The position numbers were made by a program, and so were the translations under genes. The notes below the pieces were generated by a model. That model was not told where the DNA came from and did not search any database. It was given only the letters and a program-made list of their open reading frames with translations. DNA of 64,000 nt, taken from Metridium senile. Lineage: Eukaryota; Cnidaria; Anthozoa; Actiniaria; Metridiidae. Below, in pieces: positions 56,401-64,000 of the stretch; position 1 is the stretch's first letter; each line of letters opens with the position of its first letter. Location of the stretch: NCBI GenBank assembly GCA_949775045.1, contig OX459103.1, forward strand, positions 11,600,605 to 11,664,604, read 5' to 3'.

Positions 56401-57263
56401 AGCACCCATAAAATGTTCTTAAAAACACTCAATTAAAATAATGATTTTGTAGAATGAAAAAACATAGTTCAAGTGTTCTCTAACTAAATAATCATGCAAA
56501 AATGTGTATGTGCAAGTTATGTTTGATTATATTCTTGGTGCCTCAGATGTCCTTGATCAGAAAGTATAGTTGATGTACATAAGCTTTTATAATTTTTTTT
56601 ATACATATTTTATACATCAAAGCCCCTCCATACCTTGTTGTCTCTTATTGTACATTCAATGTATACACCAGATATACAACCATCAGATGTTGTATATATG
56701 ATGTATATGTAGTATATTTGATGTATGCTCCCCATGTACATCACTTATACATCACAAATCTTTGATTTTGGTGAATGTACAGTTGATGTATACATCAAAT
56801 ATACAAACTGCAAAATTTGTACATCTGATGTATACATTTGGACCTAAAATGTATACATTTTGTATAATGAATCTTGGTAAGGGTTAATAGCGAAAGAAAA
56901 TTGGCCCCGATGCAGCCGAATATACGTTCCCGCCGAGTGTCCTAGCATTCATTCGAGATATTGTACCAGGAAACGTAAAGGGTGAATTTCGCGAGGTATG
57001 TACGTTCAATTACGTTTTGTCAGTGGTGAAAGTTTTTTCAGTTTTTGGTAGTTTACAGTGTTCGATACAGTGTTCGGTAGTTTACAGTGTTCGACCTGAC
57101 GAGCAATGTGCAGTTTATATTTTAATGTCTGCCGGTTATGCGTGTATACAAATACTCCTTTAGTTGACCTACAAGCCTAAATAAATATATTATTGCGTTT
57201 CAGCATGCATACTTGGTTTCGATGCAGGAATTCTGTGAAGCAATGGAATTGCCAAGTTATTAG
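47408..57263 (+). CDS. Four-exon gene of unknown function (element-encoded)
   Basis: Exons at 47408-47508, 47632-47752, 56891-56995 and 57204-57263, joined by GT-AG introns in consistent phase (2, 0, 0), give 128 aa ending in TAG. I do not recognise the family. The N-terminus is strongly basic (MPRGRRRQDR), exon 2 holds another basic cluster (TYQRKRRGKPGRLNRYF) next to CTWAHAL, and exons 3-4 look globular (FPPSVLAFIRDIVPGNVKGEFRE). The second intron is interrupted by the nested EnSpm-like element, whose right end lies 7 bp before the exon 3 acceptor; splicing may now be impaired. Convergent to the transposase gene. A DNA- or RNA-binding accessory factor for transposition is a guess. Confidence 0.55.
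47845..48090. repeat. Left subterminal repeats of the EnSpm-like element
   Basis: Over a dozen ATGTATACA-like palindromic motifs in 245 bp, often spaced 15-30 bp. CACTA elements are known to carry such subterminal binding sites for their second protein. Confidence 0.8.
48491..48507 (+). repeat. C17 homopolymer
   Basis: Seventeen consecutive C; length may be uncertain in the assembly. Confidence 0.9.
48901..51913 (-). CDS. BEN-domain protein of the EnSpm-like element
   Basis: Exons read by eye on the minus strand: A 51913-51868 (starts ATG), B 51270-51133, C 50540-50339, D 49016-48901 (ends TAA). A to B and C to D join in frame with good GT/AG signals; B (phase 1) and C (phase 0) do not, so at least one exon between 51132 and 50541 is missing from my model. 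Exon B looks like the Tudor-like N-terminus common in animal BEN proteins (QFLDDGIFKVL...LLAQYDDGHFYSC). Exons C and D together make a BEN fold, with NKELLGKNLTG, GAIDNEILQSIL and a final SIKVSLRNKL helix. BEN domains bind DNA and repress or organise chromatin. Its start is 233 bp from the transposase start, head to head. It could be the TnpA-like partner that binds the end repeats, or a captured host gene. Confidence 0.55.
49513..49776. repeat. Fold-back repeat (MITE-like) in the EnSpm-like element
   Basis: Arms AGTCATGTTGACAACAACAA... (49532-49558) and complement (49711-49737), with outer ends ACCATATACAGTCA and TGACTGTATGGCC. No coding capacity. Confidence 0.7.
49946..50265. repeat. Fold-back repeat (MITE-like) next to BEN exon C
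   Basis: About 85-bp imperfect inverted arms (49946-50030 and 50181-50265) around a CTAGACTG core; lies in the intron between BEN exons C and D. Confidence 0.7.
51536..51800. repeat. Cluster of AAGCTTAA-type motifs
   Basis: At least eight AAGCTTA/CTTAAGT motifs in 260 bp inside intron 1 of the BEN gene. Function unknown. Confidence 0.5.
52147..56287 (+). CDS. EnSpm/CACTA-like transposase (Transposase_21 type)
   Basis: Four exons, 52147-53209, 53643-53907, 54276-54388 and 54693-56287, all with GT-AG borders and matching phase, give 1,011 aa. The N-terminus has a duplicated SQPxLxxPxxTFYxE motif (about residues 25-40 and 98-113), then a long acidic stretch (150-235). Cys pairs at 305/308 and 322/327 form a zinc knuckle before the catalytic part. 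The RNase H-like core has the strings typical of animal EnSpm transposases: FGTFDAPAKC (D503), a CPYC pair, IDYMHGTLLGVVK (D607), PRSL...LKASELRTFLLFYSIP, and FAFEDFNGELRNMFHGT (E771); D503, D607 and E771 are the likely catalytic triad. Known role: cut-and-paste transposition by binding the ends. No stop or frameshift, so it may be active. Confidence 0.8.
56585..56870. repeat. Right subterminal repeats of the EnSpm-like element
   Basis: Repeated TGATGTATA / TATACATCA motifs, related to but not the same as the left-end ATGTATACA set. Confidence 0.75.
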
Positions 57264-57387
57264 CTTTGATAATAATTGTCTGGAACAAAGAATGTAAATA
57301 ATTGATTCCACCATAGAAATACATTTTGTAGCTAGTCATGTTTTTTATAGCTGATCCACAATATGCCTAGCCATCAACTTGCACACA

Positions 57388-57509
57388 ATATATCCGGGAA
57401 AAACTTTCAAAACAAAATAGTGCGAATTACTACAAAATTCCTTGTCTTCAATTGTTTTTGAATTACACTATTTCGTGCAATTCGTTACAAAGTTTGTTGC
57501 GGATATATT
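57388..57509. repeat. Short inverted repeat (fold-back)
   Basis: AATATATCCG...AAACTTT and the complement AAAGTTTGTTGCGGATATATT with related ATAGTG/CACTAT inner arms, between the unknown gene and the transposase 3' end. Confidence 0.5.
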
Positions 57510-57697
57510 ATATGCACTCTATACATTTACTATAGGTATTCTTAATAGTAATAGTGATTTTCTTTGACCATGTAAGAAATACCACAATTTAGTTCGTACA
57601 AAAGAACAATAGATACACTGTAGTAACGACTATTAATTTGCCAATTCTTTCACGACCAAATGAAAATCACCCTAATATTGCCATTGCATAATTTTAC

Positions 57698-57838
57698 AGT
57701 GAAGACATTAAACCTGTGACACAAAATTAAATAGTCAAGGTGTACTAGTCAGATTGACACAAAAGAAAACAATAGAATTAGAGACTGCTAAGGTGTATTA
57801 GTCTAATGTCTATTTCACAGGTTAAATGACTTCACTTT
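57698..57838. repeat. Short inverted repeat (fold-back)
   Basis: Arms CAGTGAAGACATTAAACCTGTGA and complement; a direct repeat AAGGTGTAYTAGTC lies inside. The rest of 57264-58361 shows no gene. Confidence 0.55.
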
Positions 57839-58361
57839 ATGTGTGTTCCCTATATATAGTAACTATATCCACTATCAGCTTCAAATATGAATTCTTTATT
57901 TGTGCATTTAAAATGTTTAGTTATTTAATTTACAATCATAATGTGATCATTTACAATAAATATGTACAACTTATATGAAACAGAGTGTAGCCCAACACTA
58001 AGCTCAGTGACACTTAGTCACTGACAATGAAAATTGTACAAATATAGATCTTCAATAAAAAGTGAATTTAAAAAAATGAAAAACTTTATTCTCACATGTA
58101 ATAAATGCTCAACCTTATTATAAACTTGCTTGGCTGATCATGAAAACTATGTATTCTCCATGTTCATGGTATGAAAACTTTCCCTGGTCAAATTAAAATT
58201 GCAATGTCCAGATTTTCATTTTTAGATAACAAACACATAAACAAGTGGCATAAATTATTTAGCAGAAAAAAATTGTTCGACACTAGATTAATCAATTGCT
58301 ACACTTTTTCTTTGCTTGTATAAAATGGTGATTTAAATTTCTGTTATCATAAGTATTGTTA

Positions 58362-61300
58362 TCATGCTTTCCTGAATTCATTGGATGATTTTTTTTTTGC
58401 AGCACTTGATTTTTTTCCCTTTGTGGCACCTGAATGTTTTTTCTTTGTAGCACCTGCAGGTTTTTTCTTTTTGGCACTTGCAGCTTTTTGTTTCTTTGAA
58501 GCACTCATTTGCCTTTTCTTAGTTGGCTGACTGCTGTCGTGGAAAGCTTGGGACTTGTAAGTCGTTCCCTCTGCATGAACAAATGCATCTTCTTTACATA
58601 ATCTGTTCTTCTTCTTCTTTTTACGGTGGGTTTTGGTGGAAGTTGAAGCACGGTAGTTGCTCTGGTATATTCTCTGCTTATCAATATGTTCCCATGATAG
58701 CTTCATAGATTCTGTGACTTTAATCCCCATACTTAGAATTAATTCTGAATATGTCTTAGTGAAGCCATTGTTGAATTGGAGTACTCCAAGGCTAATGGCT
58801 GTGCTTATCTCAGCTGGACTGTTTGACATATCTTTGGTTGCCATACTCCAAATAATATGATGTAATGATTCATTTACATTCTGGGTCATGCAATTCTCAC
58901 AGCCTGAGAGGAAGGCCTCATTGCCAAGGCGGTCAAATATGGGCTGGACAACCTCGACAATGGCTGGGCACAGTGGGTTTTTTATTGGCTTATGAAGGTT
59001 GGTGCCATTTGCCATATCTTTTTGGTAGGTGCACCAAGAGCTGGATCCCTTAGGACAGTCGTCATGCCTCGGTTCCTCGGGGGTGCTACTGTAATGCTTG
59101 AGGATGGCATGGGTTGCCTTAGACATTGCCTTGGCGTCTCCTTTGTTTTCCCTGATTACTTTTCCATAGAAGTTCTGGAAAGTGTCAATTCTTTTAATTG
59201 TTAAACGTCCAACACCTCCCAAACCTTTGCCATCGCTTAACTTTCTACCTGTAAAATAAAGTCTCAATTAACAATGTTATATTTTATTATATTATTATTT
59301 TTTTAAGCGGGCGTCATTGTATATCCAATACTCACTGAATGCTAAAGTTTGAATTAAAAATATTGATAAAAAGAGATCTAAATTGAAAAAAAAATATATA
59401 AAACTTCTATTTCCAATGTTTATGCACATTTTGAATCACTTATCAGACATATTAATAATGTAGGAGCCATTAGTCCAATCAGAATTGTCTATTCAGTCAC
59501 TTGATGCACCTTACATGTATACACCTATTTCAATTAACGTTGTCCATCTGGAATGGTTGATCTGAGACCGATAGGAATTGTGGGAGCTCGTTAAACTGCA
59601 AATGCACTATTATAATCACACTTGAATATCAATGTTTACTTCTGAAATACTTTTATCTGTAATTCAGCACCATTAAAGTGTGATTAAAACAATGTATTTG
59701 AAATTTAATGAACTCCCACAATTCCTATTGGTCAGCCATTCCAGATGGACAACGTTAATTGAAATAGGTGTATATTTAAAGCAACGCTGGTGATCAAAAC
59801 ATCCATGTTGCATCAAATACATGTGTACAACACATGTCCGCAGTGAACAACTCTAACACTAGTAAAGGTTACAGTTTCAATTTTAAAAATAAGCAGGCTT
59901 CTGCTATACAATCCAGGGAATGTTCTTTCATTTTATGAAAAGGTTTCTGTGAATATTTAATAATATCATATAATGGGGTGGTTCCATGTGTTTCTACATG
60001 TAGGTACAATGCCATGATTGCACTCTTTTATATCTTCTGATCTTTAAACTTTGTTTTTATGTAAATATAAGAATGATTTTATTAAATTAACTTACCTTTA
60101 TAATCTTTTGCGAGTGCTCTCAAAGCTGTGCCCATTCGTTTTGTAACATGTGACACACATTCTTCCTTGGGGATGAAGACAGCAGGACCATACGGTTGAT
60201 TCTGGCATACGTCACTGTATGATTTACTGTCTCCATCCCCAATAAATGGTATGTACCGCAAGCCTTTCTCTTCTGAGCGGTTGTAAAGTGTAACAACTCC
60301 TGCTGCTTCCATTGACTGCAAAATTTAAAAGATTTGTATCAAGATTGAGTGATATATAAATGTCTATTTTTGAATAAGGGAGTACACAACTACATGACTA
60401 TGATATCTTATTGTGTACTGATAAAGAGACAATAACCAGCACTCTGCTAGTCTGTGGTGTATCGATCATTGTTGTAAATGAAACTAGTCATAAAAGAATT
60501 AATTATACACCATAAAAGGGAAAACTTTATACTTTCTGATATTTCAGATTGAAAAAAATCATAGTATTTCTCGCATATGGTGTATAATACCATTTTATCA
60601 CAGCTGTAATACCGAACACTATGTAACTTTGCTTATTATTGAATATTTCAAACCAATTTAGACAATAAAAAATGTGCAAATTTCATACATGTATAACATA
60701 GTACTACTAAAGATCTTGCTATTTGGTGGCCCTTTTAAGCAAGGTTTCATTGTGAAATAATACTTGAACACATTTCCAAAAATCAAGTGTTTCAATAGTA
60801 AATATATAATGACAAAGAGAAATTTTTTTTAGTCTCATCTACTATCTGAAAAAACACTATCTTCAATCAATACTTATGGAAAGAAGTAAACAACTAATTA
60901 TAATAATTATTTAACTACCAAAAAGAGAAGGCAAGTTAAAATAATATAAACACCTCTCAATTTTTTATACATGTTTCAATAGCGACTTCTGCCATCCTCA
61001 GTTTATTCGTAAAACAGGAATTACAGCGTATAAATACACAAATGAAAACAATACATAAAAGAATGACGGAATATAACTGCAATTTTGAAGTTGTGCATTG
61101 TTGTCATATACAAGAATTATCACAAGATCATAGAGTTTGTTCTTAATTTTTTCAGGATACAATTCTAAAATTGCTCAATGGCATTAGTTGGGGTACTTCT
61201 ATTTATATTGAGCAATAACAAAAATGATACCCTGTTAGAGGTTAATTCACACAAGGGACATGGAGACCCCTTATATTGCCTCAAGAAAAATATGTAAGGA

Positions 61301-62687
61301 AAAAAAAAACATTTTAGGACAGGAAAATTATGAGCATGTAAATGATGTATCCCTAATTGTGATTCATCGAGAAAAATAATATGTGTAAAAAATATACTTA
61401 CAGCTGATGTCCCTTCATGGTTTAGAAAGCACTGTGGCTCGTGCTTAATGTACCATCCAAGGAAGTCTTTTGTACTGATCTCTTTCTTTTTCTTTGTCTC
61501 TTCCATTTTTTTACAATCACTGCATGACTTGCTTATGTGCATTACATCCATGACCTATAGAAAATAAAAAGTAGATTTTAGTCCACACATAATCATTAAA
61601 AACTAATAAATCGGTTACAATATTTATAGGGAGAGGAATTTCTGTTTGTTTATTTGTTTTGATCGTGATCATTATTATTTTGTAAATAATAACAAAAACG
61701 CAACTGCACTAAGCGAATATTTCCATATAGTGAAGTCGTTATATTATAACGTGAAAAATTTACGCTTCGCACAAAGTAGACTAAAGGTTTTTCAATCGAC
61801 TAAGTAACGTTTAAGCTTGGGATAAACTACAAGTTTACAATTTCTTGTCTACAAAATAACAGATACATAACCTAAATTAAAACTTATAGCTACAATGTAC
61901 ATGTAAGTTATACCTTCCCACTTTCGACGGATATTGCAGCCACACAAGCATCGGTAGCCGACCAGCCTCGGCTACACCAGGAACCATCGAAAGAAGCCCC
62001 AGTGTCCACAGTTCTTGCTTCACCTTGTTCGAGCTTTTCCTTTAGTTCGCGGTTTGCCTTGTCTAGCTCTTTCTCAAGAAGATCTTTTGACTTGCCCTCT
62101 ATGAGGTTCATATGTTCTGCCCAGCTGTTGTGATTAATTGGAGCTGGGAGACCCATTATTCCAAATACATTCTCAGCAGCACTGTGTCCTCGGCCAATTG
62201 AACGAAATCCAAGTACAGCTAAGCGATTTACTTCAAAAAACTTGCCCGATTTACTCGAAGTGGGGAACGTTGAATTACAATTACAGTCCTCGTTAGTACA
62301 TTTGATAGTCCAGTAAGTTCCTAGTCCTTGCCTCTTTGTATTCTCTTCCAATAACTGTACACTAGATCCACAGAACTTACACGAAACAATAGTTTGTAAG
62401 TGCTCGTTCAATTGAGCGCCATTGACGATCGAGAGGCTCGGTGTTATTTCTTGTCGGTCGCCATCTTGAGATGACGTGGTAGTTGTAGTTTTCATGACAA
62501 GTTCACGAGGTAGCTTCTTTGAGCTTGCACCAAGTTCTTCATTGAATTCTTCAGGCCATTGATTCTGCTGCTGAAAATATGAGCCTCTGTCTGAAGATGC
62601 AAGAAGTGACCTTCGGTTCGCATCGAACGGTCGTTTGGCCTTCTTTGTGGCGGAACCAACACGCAATTTTCGTTTTCGAGACGACAT
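58362..62687 (-). CDS. DDE transposase, Mutator-like/Kolobok-type
   Basis: Four exons on the minus strand: 62687-61914, 61554-61402, 60315-60096, 59248-58362, with GT-AG borders and consistent phase, encode 677 aa. Basic N-terminus (RKRK, KKAKR). Zinc-finger-like Cys set at about residues 102-135 (CKFC...C-x4-C-x-C). The catalytic domain shows SFDGSW (D234), a TGKV-like SGKVV turn, FIGDGDSKSY (D336/D338), CPKGSSSWC, and TQNVNESL (E509), which match the Mutator-like transposase domain seen in many invertebrate genomes. The tail (after about 600) is a Lys/Ala/Ser-rich H1-like stretch. TTAA target duplication fits Kolobok-type elements better than classical MULEs (8-9 bp). All three acidic residues are present and no frame is broken. 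Acts by cutting at the GGTATCAGG ends (inference). Confidence 0.8.
59520..59772. mobile_element. 253-bp MITE in a transposase intron
   Basis: Inverted arms of about 75 bp beginning TACACCTATTTCAATTAACG, flanked by TA on both sides. Lies between exons 3 and 4 of the DDE transposase gene. TA duplication suggests a Tc1/mariner-dependent MITE. The other parts of this 847-bp intron show nothing further. Confidence 0.75.
60316..61401 (-). other. Intron 2 of the DDE transposase gene
   Basis: 1,086 bp, AT-rich, with a weak inverted repeat around ATTATACACCATA (about 60505) and TATGGTGTATAAT (about 60578). No other feature seen. Confidence 0.6.
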
Positions 62688-63221
62688 TGAAAGAACTATA
62701 AACTATATAAACTAATAAACTATAATTGAAAAGATCGAAATTTATAAATATATACACGTTTGAAAGGCTTCTAGTAACTTTTAAGATTGTTGTTGTGTCG
62801 ATACTCTAGTGTGAAGTGTTTTGAAGCATACCACGAGGCCTGGTTTCATGTCAAAATCGTTCCTAGGCAACCACATGCCGATGACAGATATGCTAATTAA
62901 CTGATGACAATAAGTTTCCGGAATAGTTTGGGTCACGATTCTTATTTTCATAAATTTATCGCGATTAAAAGATCGAAACCAAATTTTTTTTTAACTAATA
63001 TCAAAAACAATATTGCATTCTATCCCATGAAAGAAAAACATTTTTTTTGTAAAGATGTGCCATCCCAGCCCCTCCTGATACCTTAATCGCGTTATCCAAT
63101 TGTTCTCCTCGGATCAAATTTTACATGTTGTTTGTTCCACATGTACATTACTTCCCAGTTATATATCAATTTGCAAATACCCTTGATTTCGTTGTAATCG
63201 TGGTAATAGGAAATATATGGA

Positions 63222-63294
63222 GCCCGGTTAGCTCAGCTGGTAGAGCATCAGACTTTTAATCTGAGGGTCGTGGGTTCAAGTCCCACATCGGGCG
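63222..63294 (+). tRNA. tRNA-Lys-TTT: tRNA-Lys (TTT), unit 32
   Basis: Standard copy; separated from its Val-AAC partner (46442) by the 16.5-kb insertion. Confidence 0.95.
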
Positions 63295-63511
63295 ACGTCA
63301 ATAGTTTTGCAATATATATTTTCTAAAAATCGGGCTGGATAAACTTTTAATGAAATAAACTTCCGTTTCAAGCATTCAATTATATAATAAGATTAACGTT
63401 TTCTTTATACAAAGGAAAACCTTAGCTGATGGTCTACTTTTAGTTTGTTCTACATGTGTACAACATTATCGCACTTCGGGAGTAATGACAAAACTCATAA
63501 ACCATCATCAA

Positions 63512-63584
63512 GTTTCCGTAGTGTAGTGGTTATCACGTGCGCTTTACACGCGCAAGGTCCCCGGTTCGATCCCGGGCGGAAACA
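63512..63584 (+). tRNA. tRNA-Val-TAC: tRNA-Val (TAC), unit 33
   Basis: Standard copy, last tRNA in the window. Confidence 0.95.
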
Positions 63585-64000
63585 CATAATTCATATTTTG
63601 AAAATTTAAACCAATAGAAGACAATTATAAATATTCAAATACAACGACATTTAGTTTTAAAAATATATAGATCCTTAGCTAAATTATTATTTTTCAACCG
63701 TGAAGAAAAAAGACCAAAAACACCGTCTCCGGGAATCATTAGGAAGACACTATCTCTGTCATAATTAAAGCATTTCATATCTATTTACAAAAAGTGGTAT
63801 TCGACTAGTAAAGACTGATTCTGTTTCGATTATTAGTATAAGACGAAGTCTAAAAGTATTTTTAGCTTATTCACGCCAATATTGTAATTGCTTTTCTAGA
63901 CATTGATAAAGGTCCTGCAAGATCTTGAAATTCATGATGTTGTTTAAAATACTGAGAACTAAAGAGCGCGTTTGAAGGTAAGGGTTTCTCTGAAACAAAA

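Larger units (their letters stand above)
47832..56883. mobile_element. Nested EnSpm/CACTA-like transposon (9 kb)
   Basis: Left end CCCTCACCAAGAATTGGTA, right end reversed CCCTTACCAAGATTCATTA, both running on into TATACAAAATGTATA, so about 30-bp imperfect inverted ends. A 2-bp TT on each side may be the target duplication. Dense TGTATAC-type motifs occupy the first 250 and last 300 bp. It carries a transposase gene (+) and a divergent BEN-domain gene (-). The ends do not start with the canonical CACT(A/G), so the superfamily call rests on the transposase. 48100-48900 has only AT-rich sequence and a C17 run. Confidence 0.75.
46626..63082. mobile_element. 16.5-kb TTAA-flanked transposon (Mutator-like/Kolobok-type)
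   Basis: Terminal inverted repeats: left GGTATCAGGAGGGGTTGGG, right end the complement with one mismatch in the first 19 bases. TTAA flanks both ends (46622-46625, 63083-63086) at the same unit position as the recombinase element. About 9 kb of it is a nested EnSpm-like element; without that it is about 7.4 kb. It encodes a four-exon transposase (-) and a four-exon unknown gene (+), converging. The first 780 bp carry no gene; a perfect 19-bp inverted repeat lies at 46897-46915 and 47027-47045. The last 395 bp hold T-rich sequence and the presumed transposase promoter. Confidence 0.85.
63083..64000 (+). repeat. tRNA tandem array, segment 5 (units 32-33, runs off the window)
   Basis: Resumes at TTAA with the Lys gene of unit 32; the window ends within the Val-to-Val spacer of unit 33. 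Confidence 0.96.

Noticed and set aside
47832..56883. KDZ (Zisupton/Plavaka) transposon
   Set aside because: The transposase strings IDYMHGTLLGVVK and FEDFNGELRNMFHGT fit the EnSpm group better; ends are not decisive.

Overview
The window is nuclear DNA of an animal. Its tRNAs lack an encoded CCA, its transposon genes carry spliceosomal introns, and it holds TTAA-target, EnSpm/CACTA-like and Polinton-like elements. The gene families seen are most common in marine invertebrates (cnidarians, molluscs and similar); I cannot name the species.

About two thirds of the window is one tandem tRNA array. A unit of about 1,175 bp repeats about 32 times, always in the order tRNA-Val (TAC or CAC), tRNA-Val (AAC), tRNA-Lys (TTT), all on the + strand, each followed by a T-run typical of a Pol III terminator. 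I count 95 tRNA genes: 24 Val-TAC, 9 Val-CAC, 30 Val-AAC and 32 Lys-TTT. Spacing is exactly 1,175 bp over long stretches and subtypes of units lie in blocks, which suggests recent amplification and conversion. A few copies have unusual bases (Lys A37C, Lys U33C, acceptor mismatches).

Mobile elements interrupt the array. (1) A 2.2-kb element (4301-6521 and again 14907-17127) has perfect 19-bp inverted ends, TTAA flanks and one intact tyrosine-recombinase gene, followed by a 148-bp hairpin. The two copies are 10,606 bp apart in the same unit position and were duplicated with the array. (2) A 6,200-bp virus-like element (38510-44709) has about 270-bp terminal inverted repeats starting AG and a 6-bp target duplication, as Polintons do. 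It carries a PC4-like ssDNA-binding protein, an acidic zinc-ribbon protein, a small basic/hydrophobic protein, an A32-type packaging ATPase and a broken gene with an HUH-like motif. No DNA polymerase, integrase or major capsid gene is recognised. (3) A 16.5-kb element (46626-63082) with TTAA flanks encodes a five-part-domain, four-exon DDE transposase of the Mutator-like/Kolobok-type on the minus strand and a four-exon gene of unknown function on the plus strand. Nested in an intron of that second gene is (4) a 9-kb EnSpm/CACTA-like element (47832-56883) with a 1,011-aa spliced transposase and, divergent from it, a BEN-domain gene on the other strand. Several small fold-back (MITE-like) repeats sit in the introns and spacers.

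The tRNA array resumes at 63083 and runs off the window. The TTAA in the Val-AAC/Lys spacer was hit independently by elements 1 and 3. Exon coordinates are read by eye from splice signals and reading frame; family names are from motif recognition, not from searches.
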